Assembly (NCBI RefSeq): GCF_021107415.1 | Contig: NZ_JAIOSW010000113.1 | Coordinates: 1 to 30,636 of the forward strand | Direction of reading: 5' to 3' | Length of the DNA stretch: 30,636 nt | Source: Desulfobacula sp. | Lineage (GTDB): Bacteria > Desulfobacterota > Desulfobacteria > Desulfobacterales > Desulfobacteraceae | Part shown: piece after piece, positions 16,489-24,950 of the stretch | Position numbering within the stretch: the stretch's first letter is position 1 | Layout: each line of letters begins with the position of its first letter | Made by a program: the position numbers and the translations under genes | The notes under the pieces: model-generated | Database searches by the model: none | Seen by the model: the letters and a program-made list of their open reading frames with translations, nothing else | Told to the model about the DNA's origin: nothing

Positions 16489-17202
16489 TTATTGTTCTCT
16501 TTCTATGTAATAAAGCGTTGCCCCCACAGGTGCGAAAGATAAAAAAAGTATATTGAGCCAGGGGATAAGAAAAAGTAGTCCGAATCCTATATGAAACATC
16601 AAATGCTCCCTTAAAAATTTTATCCTTACATTAAACGGCTCCATTCTTCTTGCCGGTACCAGATCTGTATTGTCCCAGGCTAAAAATACTATAGCAGCAA
16701 TAGAAGAAATAATAATGATAATCGGACTGATGGGAGTCATCAATCCCAATACCATAATGACAAGAGAAATTATAACGGGAATGACTGCCCTGGGTATCTC
16801 CTGTTTAATCAGATGGAAAAAAAAACTGACCCACGATCCTTGTTCAATCGGCACTTCTTTGCCCAATATTATTTTTTCAGTAATCCTTGACATATAATCC
16901 ATGATAAAAACACAGAAAAACAGCTGGGCAATCAAATAAGAAAGAACCATGGAAATGCCTGCAAGAAAAATAGATAAAAACCAGGAAACTGCTTTCCATA
17001 TATATATCAACCAGCCGGATTCAGGTATTTTCCAGATATAAGATAAAATTTCATCATGCCAGTATAAAACGAGGCCGGATATAATAAGGGTAAAAAATAA
17101 AACAATAAAAAATCGCAGTATCCCAAGCATCAATAGCTTAGGCGTTTTTAAAGACAGAGCCACCCCTTTTATATTATATTTAATTCCATGATATAAATCC
17201 AT
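16489..17202 (-). CDS. EI24/CysZ-like integral membrane protein
   Basis: A 237-residue membrane protein with about five to six hydrophobic helices, beginning MDLYHGIKYNIKG and ending in a helix pair followed by FAPVGATLYYIERE. This is the EI24-domain layout (Pfam EI24, which includes CysZ). CysZ is a sulfate permease feeding cysteine synthesis, but most EI24 proteins in this group have no tested substrate, and here there is no sulfur-assimilation neighbour. It is the first gene of a two-gene unit with the CULT-domain protein, and divergent from the aminotransferase gene 90 nt away. Confidence 0.78.
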   Translation of the reverse strand: MDLYHGIKYNIKGVALSLKTPKLLMLGILRFFIVLFFTLIISGLVLYWHDEILSYIWKIPESGWLIYIWKAVSWFLSIFLAGISMVLSYLIAQLFFCVFIMDYMSRITEKIILGKEVPIEQGSWVSFFFHLIKQEIPRAVIPVIISLVIMVLGLMTPISPIIIIISSIAAIVFLAWDNTDLVPARRMEPFNVRIKFLREHLMFHIGFGLLFLIPWLNILFLSFAPVGATLYYIEREQ

Positions 17203-17229
17203 CTTAACTCTTCTACCCCTTGATCTTTC

Positions 17230-17258
17230 TTGTGAAATACTTACATCTGTACTATAGA
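17230..17258 (+). promoter_or_regulatory. Predicted promoter of the class IV aminotransferase gene
   Basis: TTGTGA at 17230-17235 and TATAGA at 17253-17258 are separated by 17 bp. They would start transcription ~27 nt before the ATG at 17293, with GGAG at 17280 as ribosome site. The position fits the divergent intergenic gap well. Confidence 0.5.
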
Positions 17259-17292
17259 AAATTCAATTTTTCAACTTATGGAGCTATGAATA

Positions 17293-18132
17293 ATGAAAAT
17301 ATATTATGTTGATGGCAAGTTTGTCCCCTCTGATCAGGCAGTCATACCTGTTGATGATCTCGCCGTTTTAAGGGGCTATGGTGTATGTGATATCATGCGG
17401 ACATATAGAGGCCGGCCTTATTTTTTAAGTGAACACATCCACCGTCTGGAAAACTCAGCAAAAGAGATCGGGCTGTCTTTACCCTGGCAGACAAAAGATA
17501 TCAAGAATATTGTTCTTGAAACACTCAAAAGAAATAACGACATTGACGAAGCAAATATCAGGATCATTATTACCGGTGGTTCAAGTCATGATTTTATTCA
17601 CCCTCAAGGGCGGCCCAGGCTGATTATACTCATTACCGATATTAACAAGCTGCCCGACTCCTGGTATGAAAAAGGGGTTAAAGTCATTACTCACCCGCTG
17701 GAAAGAATTATACCCGATGCAAAGATTATTTCATACATACCGGCAGCCATGGCATTAAAAAAAGCGAAAAAAAAAGAGGCTATAGAGGCCATTTACATCA
17801 ATCGAAATATGGAAGTTTTAGAAGGAACAACCAGTAATTTGTTTGCATTTTTTGATAACACGCTTGTCACGCCTCGTGAAGGGGTTTTAAAAGGTATCAC
17901 CCGACATGCCATATTGTCTCTGGCAAAAAAAATATATAAGATCGAAGAAAGACCTATTGGATTAGAGCAGCTGTTAAAGGCGAATGAAGTATTTATCACT
18001 GGAACCAATAAATGTGTTGTGCCGGTCATTCAAATTGACAATACAAAAATTGGTTTAGGTATGCCAGGGCCAAATACAAAGAGGATCGTTGCTGAACTTG
18101 AAAATCATACCCGTAAGTTTATCAACGCTTAA
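17293..18132 (+). CDS. Class IV PLP aminotransferase (branched-chain/D-amino-acid type)
   Basis: A 279-residue fold-type IV aminotransferase. It has the N-terminal MKIYYVDGKFVP strand, RGYGVCDIMRTY, FLSEHIHRL, a probable PLP lysine at K144 in DAKIISYIPA, and the cofactor-binding block EGTTSNLF at 177-184. The family includes IlvE, D-alanine transaminase and aminodeoxychorismate lyase. The residues after the lysine (KIISY rather than the KSLNY of typical IlvE) suggest a side branch, so I give no gene symbol. Start: ATG with GGAG nine bases upstream. The stop codon overlaps the stop of the convergent nucleotide cyclase gene by 4 nt. Confidence 0.85.
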   Translation: MKIYYVDGKFVPSDQAVIPVDDLAVLRGYGVCDIMRTYRGRPYFLSEHIHRLENSAKEIGLSLPWQTKDIKNIVLETLKRNNDIDEANIRIIITGGSSHDFIHPQGRPRLIILITDINKLPDSWYEKGVKVITHPLERIIPDAKIISYIPAAMALKKAKKKEAIEAIYINRNMEVLEGTTSNLFAFFDNTLVTPREGVLKGITRHAILSLAKKIYKIEERPIGLEQLLKANEVFITGTNKCVVPVIQIDNTKIGLGMPGPNTKRIVAELENHTRKFINA

Positions 18133-19751
18133 TCTAAAGAATCCTCTGAATCAGGGATGCATTTGATCCAATAGGTAATGTCTTTTGAAAACTCTTTATA
18201 TGAGATGTTTGTCCTTTGGGTAATGACATTTTGCCCCAGTCCGAACACTTTCTTATAACAATCGAAAAAGTTCAGGTTACCGGGGTTATTTGATTTTTCC
18301 ATACCGTTTATTTTACAAATGATTGGCCAGATGGTTCTGGTATCCCTTGTAATGCAGGCATCATTTAATATGCCCATTATCGCCTCACTGATGTGAATTC
18401 CTTTCTGGATACCGCTGCTTTCCAACCTTGAGGCATTGTTTACTGCTTTGCCGATAGCAGTTACAATTCTTCTTTTCCGACTTCCCAAAGGGCCGATCAG
18501 TGCTGTGCCAACTTCCATGCCTGCTCTGAAACTGATATTTATCTGTGCTTTATCAATTAATTCTTTCACTCTTCCTGACCTGTCCATATCATGCCGGCCT
18601 GTTCTCAGTAAATGTATTTCATTAAAAATAGAGGATAGAGTGAAGGCCATCAGCATGATTCTTTCATGTGTTCCCATGGAAAAATGCTTTTTTTCATCAT
18701 CAAATGGAGACGCGTTTTGAATAAAAACAGAATCACCAATAAAATTATCTACCCTGCAGGAAAAACGACTTGCATTATTGGCAGCGATCTGATGACACAA
18801 ATTCAGGATGTAAAAATAATCCCGGGGATTAAACTTTTTTCTTATGGTTGCTGAACCCACCATATCCATGAAGGCATACACACCATCCGTGATATTGACA
18901 GCTTCCATATTAAGCTGCCTTTCGTTTACAGCACCTACAGCTCTTAAGTATTCTTTCATGGCATTCAATTCGATTTCTTTATTTTTTAATTGCAATGCTG
19001 TCTTTCTAAGACTTTTTTCTTTCCTCCAAATGATATGGGCTGCCTGTCTGCCTTTGGCAAATCCGATATTTGCAAGTGATGCCATCTCAATGGCTGAAAT
19101 CAAAATATTTAATCTTTTTTTCAGTTCTGGTTCACGGGTAAACTTCTCTTTTGTTTTTTGCAATAATTTTTCATCAATAGAGTTAAAAACAATGGCACCA
19201 TAATCCGGGATATAAGCGGAAACAAAATTTTTAGCTTTGAATTGCTTAACAATGGCATTATTAATCTTCAAATCCGGTAAGGGTTTAAACGTATCACCAT
19301 TATAGGAAAGAATAGATATATTTGAACAAGTCTCATCATGGTTTGAAACATCACGGATATTATCAATAACGAAAATTTTAATACCTTTTTCATAAAAATC
19401 TTTATGTTTTCTAAGGACGAAAGAAATGATACCATCGCTGTGTGTTTTTTCGCCAAATTGTGTGTCTTTGTACAATCTGACAGGCGACAGCCCTTTATAT
19501 TTTACAATGAATGTTCCAAAATATTTTAAAATCAGGCCGGTAAAACCCTTTCCATTAAATTTATGCATAACACCCCTGTCCCATTTATCAGGGGGCAAAA
19601 AGTCAGCATAGGTTTTGTTGGTCCCAAGTAAAAGACCGACTTGTCTTGCCTGCATCAATTTTAATGAAAAAGACAAAAGAAGATCCAGTGTATTTTTCTT
19701 TCTAAAAACAATCCGTTCAAATTTGTCGATATCAGGCAATTCGTGTTTCAT
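18129..19751 (-). CDS. Class III adenylate/guanylate cyclase
   Basis: A 540-residue soluble protein. Residues 1-245 form an unrecognised N-terminal sensor-like region, 246-280 is a charged helical linker, and ~288-470 is a class III cyclase domain. The metal Asp residues are D296 (FMDMVGS) and D340 (DNFIGDS). The transition-state Asn438 and Arg442 are in AVNNASRLE. At the substrate-specifying positions there is Asn336 where Lys is usual and Thr431 where Asp or Thr is usual (class IIIb uses Thr). The purine preferred is therefore uncertain. The start overlaps the end of the CFA synthase gene by 20 nt, so the two are probably coupled. Its product could be sensed by the CNB domain on the GspE homologue in this window, which is inference. 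Confidence 0.85.
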   Translation of the reverse strand: MKHELPDIDKFERIVFRKKNTLDLLLSFSLKLMQARQVGLLLGTNKTYADFLPPDKWDRGVMHKFNGKGFTGLILKYFGTFIVKYKGLSPVRLYKDTQFGEKTHSDGIISFVLRKHKDFYEKGIKIFVIDNIRDVSNHDETCSNISILSYNGDTFKPLPDLKINNAIVKQFKAKNFVSAYIPDYGAIVFNSIDEKLLQKTKEKFTREPELKKRLNILISAIEMASLANIGFAKGRQAAHIIWRKEKSLRKTALQLKNKEIELNAMKEYLRAVGAVNERQLNMEAVNITDGVYAFMDMVGSATIRKKFNPRDYFYILNLCHQIAANNASRFSCRVDNFIGDSVFIQNASPFDDEKKHFSMGTHERIMLMAFTLSSIFNEIHLLRTGRHDMDRSGRVKELIDKAQINISFRAGMEVGTALIGPLGSRKRRIVTAIGKAVNNASRLESSGIQKGIHISEAIMGILNDACITRDTRTIWPIICKINGMEKSNNPGNLNFFDCYKKVFGLGQNVITQRTNISYKEFSKDITYWIKCIPDSEDSLD

Positions 19752-20994
19752 TTTTAGAATACGGGCTTAAAAAGGTGTCAGTGCTGCTGTTATCAGTATC
19801 AGTCTTATAAAAAAGATTTTGGAACAAGGAAATTTCTTTTGTCTTAAACGAAATCAAAGATCCAATAAAAAAAACATGATAAATCCGATAGACATTATCA
19901 GAAACGATCTTCAATAATTTGTCTTTGCGTTTTTCCATCCTGCCTATCCAGTCATTTAGCGTCTTTACATAATGGGTTCTGAAATTCTCTGCATTCAGCA
20001 GTTCAAAACCGGAAGACGATGCCAGATTTACAAGATCATGTTCAAACATTAGTTCGCCGCCCGGAAACATGTATTTATCCAAAAACAAATTCTCATAGCC
20101 TTTTTTCCTTCTGGTATTGGTGGTGATGGTATGCTGCATGAAAAGTCCGCCTTTCCTAAGGCGTTTGTGGACGATTTTAAAAAAATTAAGCATATTGGCT
20201 TTTCCCACATGATCCGACATTCCCACACATGAAATTTTATCGAATATTTCAGTACCAAGATCCCTGTAATTTAAAAGTTTTATGTTTATTTTGTGGGAAA
20301 GACCTTTGATTTTTATCCACTTTTCAGCATAATTTTTTTGTTCTAAGCTCAATGTAATCCCGGTGACACTCACGTTATAATGTTTTGCTGCAAAAACAGC
20401 AAATTTCCCCCATCCACACCCTATATCAAGAAGTTTTTCTCCATTTTTTAATCTTAACTTCCTGCAGATAATATCCATTTTTTCAATCTGAGCGTTATCC
20501 ATTGTTGCATTTTCACTTACATAATACCCACAGGTATATCCCATTGTTTCCCCTAAAAATAATCGATAAAAGTCACTGGGAACATTATAGTGGTATTCAA
20601 TATTCTCTTTTTCTTTTTTCTTTGCCTTTACGTGTGACCTATAGGTTACGAGTGACCTTTGGGGTATTAAAAAATTGGAGAAAAATATAAAAATATTCTT
20701 TCGCTGATGAGTGTTCAAAAGTTTATCGCAGACAAGTTCATACAGCTCTTTTATACTGCCGGATATATCAAAATATCCTTTTACATAAGCTTCCCCAAAA
20801 GAAAACGCATCAGGAGAAATCAGGGCTTTAAAAAATTTGCGGTCTTTAATAAAAAGTTTGTGCTTAATATTCTGCTGGGCAGTTGAATATTTATGACCAT
20901 TTGTATCAATAATTTCAAGGGGAATCATTTCATGATTAAGCCTTTGAATAAACTTTTTTAAAAAAAAAGATTCTTTTTTGACTAAAGCTTTCAT
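19732..20994 (-). CDS. cfa: Cyclopropane-fatty-acyl-phospholipid synthase family protein
   Basis: A 420-residue SAM-dependent methyltransferase of the CFA synthase family. It transfers a methylene group from SAM to double bonds of membrane phospholipid acyl chains. The N-terminal lipid-binding region has AFSFGEAYVKGYFDI. The catalytic domain has HYNVPSDFYRLFLG, the SAM motif LLDIGCGWG at 188-196, TGITLSLEQ and VGMSDHVG, where most relatives have EHVG. Residues ~109-122 are encoded by two degenerate units of the 18-nt repeat, in frame, in the linker between the two domains. Start: ATG with AAAGGTGAT. The upstream gap holds repeat array D. Confidence 0.9.
   Translation of the reverse strand: MKALVKKESFFLKKFIQRLNHEMIPLEIIDTNGHKYSTAQQNIKHKLFIKDRKFFKALISPDAFSFGEAYVKGYFDISGSIKELYELVCDKLLNTHQRKNIFIFFSNFLIPQRSLVTYRSHVKAKKKEKENIEYHYNVPSDFYRLFLGETMGYTCGYYVSENATMDNAQIEKMDIICRKLRLKNGEKLLDIGCGWGKFAVFAAKHYNVSVTGITLSLEQKNYAEKWIKIKGLSHKINIKLLNYRDLGTEIFDKISCVGMSDHVGKANMLNFFKIVHKRLRKGGLFMQHTITTNTRRKKGYENLFLDKYMFPGGELMFEHDLVNLASSSGFELLNAENFRTHYVKTLNDWIGRMEKRKDKLLKIVSDNVYRIYHVFFIGSLISFKTKEISLFQNLFYKTDTDNSSTDTFLSPYSKNETRIA
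20630..20665 (-). repeat. 18-nt repeat, array C, in frame inside cfa (2 units)
   Basis: Two diverged units at 20630 and 20648 read ACGTGTGACCTATAGGTT and ACGAGTGACCTTTGGGGT. They lie inside the cfa gene and encode the related hexapeptides VTYRSH and IPQRSL without breaking the frame. They sit in the linker between the N-terminal region and the methyltransferase domain. Confidence 0.75.
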
Positions 20995-21126
20995 AATATC
21001 ACCTTTGATTGAGATTATAAAAAACCAATTTTAACCGGATTTTACTCAACATTCGAAGATTTTAATTTATTATATTAAATATTTCAGAAATATAAAAGCA
21101 TATCTTAAAAAAATGGGTTTTTATTT

Positions 21127-21198
21127 ACGTGTGACCTTCAGGTTACGTATGACCTTCAGGTTACGTATGACCTTCAGGTTACGTATGACCTTCAGGTT
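21127..21198 (-). repeat. 18-nt tandem repeat, array D (4 units)
   Basis: The most regular array: four units begin at 21127, 21145, 21163 and 21181. The first is ACGTGTGACCTTCAGGTT, and the other three are identical to one another (ACGTATGACCTTCAGGTT). It ends 13 bp before the mfd stop codon and lies ~130 bp upstream of the cfa start. The rest of this 216-bp gap is AT-rich, with a TATAAT box near 21016 and no clear -35 box. Confidence 0.92.
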
Positions 21199-21210
21199 AT
21201 CACAATTGGT

Positions 21211-22896
21211 TCAGGTGATTGCTTTGAGGATATTTCGGGTTTCCAAAAGGGCCTTGGAAATATTATTTCTTTTTCTTCCTAGGTGAATTCGAATACTGTC
21301 TTTTTTAATGAATTCAAAAAGTACCAAACCTTTTAAAGCATTATTTAAAGAATCCAATGGTTTTTTCCTATGTTTTTCAGAAAAAACAAGGGTCAAGGTA
21401 TTGGGTGTGATATCAAGCCTGCGAACTCCTGCCTGGATACAATAAACCCGCAGCATAATTTTCAAGAGCATATTTTCAGCCGGTTTGGGCAGTTGACCAT
21501 ACCGGTCCATAAGCTCTTTTTTCATGTCTGATATATCTGAAATCTTTGTAATCCTTGAAAGCCTTCTGTATAGGGTTAGTCGCTGTTCAACAGATTCTAT
21601 GTAATCATCGGCAAACCCTGAAGACATAGCAGCATTGATTTCAGGCTCCAAAGGCTCAATGATCTCTTCTCCTTTCAAATCATGCACCGCCTGATCCAGC
21701 AATTTTAAAAACATGTCATACCCGACGGCTGCAATGTGCCCGGACTGGGATGCACCAAGGGCTGTGCCTGCCCCTCTGATTTGAAGATCCTTCATGGCGA
21801 TCTGAAAGCCTGATCCCAGGTCCTTGTATTCCATCAGCGCAGACAGTCTTTTTTTGGCATCTTTAGTCAGCCGGCTTTCGTCGGAAATAAACAGATATGC
21901 ATAGGCCTGATGATCCCCACGCCCGATCCTGCCCCTGAGCTGATAAATCTGTGACAGTCCGAATCGTTCAGCTTTGTTAATAATCATTGTATTTGCCGAA
22001 GGGATATCAAGACCGGATTCAATGATTGTTGTACATACAAGAACATCAATTTCAAAATTGACAAACTTGAACATCACTGTTTCAAGATCATTTTCCGAAA
22101 GCCTGCCGTGAGCCACACCAAAGTTAGCTTTTGGGACCAGCTTCTCCAAATTTTGTGCTGTTTTGGAAATGGTTTTAATGTTGTTATGAACAAAAAAGAT
22201 TTGACCCTTTCGTGAAAGTTCTCTCTTAATGGCATCTTTTACAATGGAATCTTCATATGTTGAAATATATGAAATAATGGCTTGCCTGTCAGCAGGCGGG
22301 GTGGAAATAATACTGATATCCCTCATGCCGGTTAAAGACATGTGAAGGGTTCGAGGGATGGGCGTTGCAGTTAATGCAAGGACATCCACACTGGTACGCT
22401 TTTTTTTTAACATTTCCTTATGCTTCACGCCAAAGCGCTGTTCCTCATCAATCACCAACAACCCCAGCGATTTAAATTTAATGTCTTTTTGCAAAAGCCT
22501 GTGGGTTCCAATGACTATATCCACACGCCCTGCGCTCATGGCCTTGAGTATTCTTGTCTGCTCTTTTCTATTGCGAAACCGTGACAGGCATTCAATATTA
22601 ACAGGATAATTCTCAAAACGTTCTCTAAATGTTAAAACATGCTGTTCTGCCAATATAGTAGTCGGCACCACAACTGCCACTTGTTTACCATCATTTACAG
22701 CTTTAAAGGCTGCCCGGACCGCTACTTCGGTTTTACCATACCCGACATCACCGCAGACCAGCCTATCCATTGGAATACTTGATTCCATGTCTAAAAGTAC
22801 GTCATCGATAACCTTTAGCTGATCACGGGTTTCTTCATAAGGGAAAGTCGCTTCAAAATCATTATAATAATTATCCGGACTGCTGAATGCAAAACC
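21211..22896 (-). pseudogene. mfd: Transcription-repair coupling factor Mfd, C-terminal translocase part (after in-frame amber)
   Basis: This continues the mfd frame directly after the TAG at 22897-22899. The first residues (GFAFSSPDNYYNDFEATFPYE) match the normal Mfd sequence, so nothing but the stop codon separates the halves. The first ATG is at 22788. It holds the whole RecG-like translocase: Walker A GDVGYGKT, DEEQRFGVKHKE, TATPIPRTL, the helicase C-terminal motifs (ESGLDIP; QLRGRIGR), and the C-terminal domain D7. Mfd removes stalled RNA polymerase at DNA lesions and recruits UvrA. On its own this part would lack the RNA-polymerase-binding domain. The gene is either broken, suppressed at UAG, or affected by a sequence error. 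Confidence 0.88.
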
Positions 22897-23219
22897 CTAA
22901 TTAACCTTTCGCTGTGCATAAAGATTTAATAAATCGGCTGCAAGCTTTTCAACTTCTTCTTTTGCTTTGGCTTTTGATTTTATCCATGCTTTGGACCCGA
23001 TTTTATCAAGAATCGGTGTATAGCCATCCACCCCGATATATTTGCCAATCATTTCAATGCGATCCACCGGTAAATATAGCTTATCGTTATCCTGATAAAG
23101 GATAAGGATAAAATCCTGGGAAATCCCGTCTATTTTTAAACTACACAATCCCTCATATTGACCCACCCCATGTTCAAGATGAACGATGATATCTCCATTT
23201 TTCAACTCTTCCGGTGTAA

Positions 23220-23237
23220 TAACCTGAAGGTCACGCG
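23220..23237 (+). repeat. 18-nt repeat, site E, in frame inside mfd (1 unit)
   Basis: A single unit TAACCTGAAGGTCACGCG, one base from the commonest form. It lies inside mfd, antisense to the gene, and encodes TRDLQV in the mfd frame just before the RNA-polymerase-interacting domain. A single copy alone could be chance; its near-perfect match in a region with six other sites supports it. Confidence 0.7.
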
Positions 23238-23618
23238 TGAACTGAGTCTTTAAATCTCTTCTTGCTTTTATTTGTCGGCGAATTCTTTTTTTACCGAAAA
23301 TTTCATTATCGGTTACCAGAGAGAAACCCTCTTCTTTTAGAACAAAACCAGATGATAAATTTCCAATTATATAATAAATCCCTGATTTTTCACTTATGGC
23401 AGTGCTGAATGTTTGGCAGAATTCTGGTTCAATGCCATACGGTTTTAATAATGAAATTAATCTTTTTGATTGAGATTCCTGGCTGACCACACACACTACT
23501 TTCATTTTGTTGTCCAGTTGCTCATTAAACCACTCTACCAACGGCAACAAAGGATTCTCGTGGGTTCCCTGTCTTTTCAACAATGAAGTCAGAGCCGTAT
23601 TATCCTGATAATCAAATA

Positions 23619-23654
23619 TAACCTTAAGGTCACACGTAACCTCAAGGTCACACG
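23619..23654 (+). repeat. 18-nt tandem repeat, array F, in frame inside mfd (2 units)
   Basis: Two units at 23619 and 23637, TAACCTTAAGGTCACACG and TAACCTCAAGGTCACACG. Read on the mfd strand they encode the hexapeptide pair TCDLEV-TCDLKV. They lie in a polar, poorly conserved linker between N-terminal Mfd modules, so the insertion should be tolerated. Confidence 0.85.
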
Positions 23655-24842
23655 TAAGTGCCGGCTGGTCCGAATTGACCTGATTTAAATTAATTGGGTG
23701 CTCTGAGTTGACCGAATAATCTGAATCAAATGGTTTGTTTATAACATCCAATTGTTTAAATGCTATATGTTTTTTTGAGTTAATGTGAGACTCCACCTTA
23801 ACCCATTTTAAGTAAATGGAATCCGGTTCAACACAAAGCCTGCTTTCAGATGCTGTTGTTTTGAAATTGAGCAAACCTTTATTTTCAAAATCATTTGCAC
23901 AAAATTGCAATTCTTCGGGAGAGTCCAACAAGAAAAGAGTGTTTTCAGGAATATAATCAAAAAATGTGTCAAGATCCTCATAAACAAGGGACAGCATGCT
24001 TTCAATACCCGGGAATCTTCCAAATTCCCGGGTTTCATTAACAACCTGTCTTATTTTTGATGCATCCAATCGGGCAATTGTTCCAGCCTGCCGGATACGT
24101 GCAAGAATATGAGGCAGATTTTCTTTGGTGATGATGGCTTCGGTTGCGGGAATAATAACGGTTTCATAAACTTCTTTAATCCCGCGCTGGGTAAATGGAG
24201 AAAAATAACGCATCGACTCTGCCAGATCCCCAAAAAATTCAATACGAACAGGATAGGATTCCTGCGGAGAAAAAACATCCAGAATACCGCCTCGTACAGA
24301 ATATTCACCCGGATCTTCTACAAGAGATGTCTTTGTATAACCTCCTGATTCAAGTTTCCCGACCAACTCATCCCTATCAATCTCTTCATTGGCGATTACC
24401 AATTCTGCAAATTCATTGATTTCTTTTTTAGGAATCAATTTTTGTAAAATCGTATCAATAACCGTTACAATAATTAATGGGTCTGAACTTGAGTTCATGA
24501 TTTTGGACAAAACTGCCAGCCTGTTTGTAGATGTCTCTTTGTGGTAGGATAGAGATTTAAATGGCTGTATATGATACCCGGGAAAAAAAACAACCTTATC
24601 TTTTTTTTCAGACAGAAAAAAAAATAAGTCGTCAATAAAACGCATGGCATTTTTTGTATCTTTTAAAATAACAACAATTGAAACCTTAGAGTTTTTAAAT
24701 AATTGAGAAGACAACCAGGCTTTATGAGATCCATCCGTCGGGGTGATAACCACACAATCATCTGTGTTTTGGATTTCTTTGATTAATTGATTTGACATGT
24801 TTACCTGAAAATACACTATTGATCAGCTATATAGTTTTCCTT

Positions 24843-24896
24843 TAATTTGAAGGTCACACGTAACCTGAAGGTCACACGTAACCTGAAGGTCACACG
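24843..24896 (+). repeat. 18-nt tandem repeat, array G (3 units)
   Basis: A degenerate first unit (TAATTTGAAGGTCACACG at 24843) is followed by two identical perfect units TAACCTGAAGGTCACACG at 24861 and 24879. It lies ~45 nt upstream of the mfd start, between mfd and the second prkA-like gene, and in opposite orientation to array D on the other side of mfd. Confidence 0.9.
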
Positions 24897-24897
24897 T

Positions 24898-24943
24898 AAA
24901 AAATCATGGTCTTGATTTAAAGGAAGTTTTGAAAAGAATCAAG
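24898..24943 (-). terminator. Possible terminator after the prkA/yhbH/spoVR operon
   Basis: On the minus strand CTTGATT (24943-24937) can pair with AATCAAG (24917-24911); a TTTTTT run follows at about 24903-24898. The loop is long (19 nt) and the stem short and AT-rich, so efficiency is doubtful. Its place just past the last gene of the operon supports it. Confidence 0.3.
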
Positions 24944-24950
24944 GAAAAGA

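Larger units (their letters stand above)
22897..24798 (-). pseudogene. mfd: Transcription-repair coupling factor Mfd, N-terminal part (ends at in-frame amber)
   Basis: A 633-residue N-terminal Mfd from the ATG at 24798; an upstream in-frame GTG at 24816 is less likely. It carries the UvrB-homology modules (YSVRGGILDVFSPQESYPVRIEFFGD is diagnostic) and the RNA-polymerase-interacting domain (LKNGDIIVHLEHGVGQYEGL to ADLLNLYAQRKVN). It stops at TAG where most homologues have a sense codon before GFAF. Two 18-nt repeat sites lie inside in frame: two units giving TCDLEV-TCDLKV near residue ~390, and one unit giving TRDLQV ~130 residues later, just before the RNA-polymerase-interacting domain. Repeat arrays also flank the gene on both sides. 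The N-terminal half alone could fold but would have no motor. Confidence 0.88.

Noticed and set aside
18129..18132. The aminotransferase/cyclase stop overlap as a sign of error
   Set aside because: Both proteins have complete, sensible C termini; a 4-nt convergent overlap is ordinary.
22788..22897. A frameshift separating the two mfd halves
   Set aside because: The codon phase is the same on both sides (36 codons from the TAG to the next ATG) and the translated gap matches normal Mfd, so it is an in-frame stop, not a frameshift.
15230..24896. The 18-nt arrays as CRISPR arrays
   Set aside because: Units are directly joined with no spacers and are far too short; no cas genes are present.
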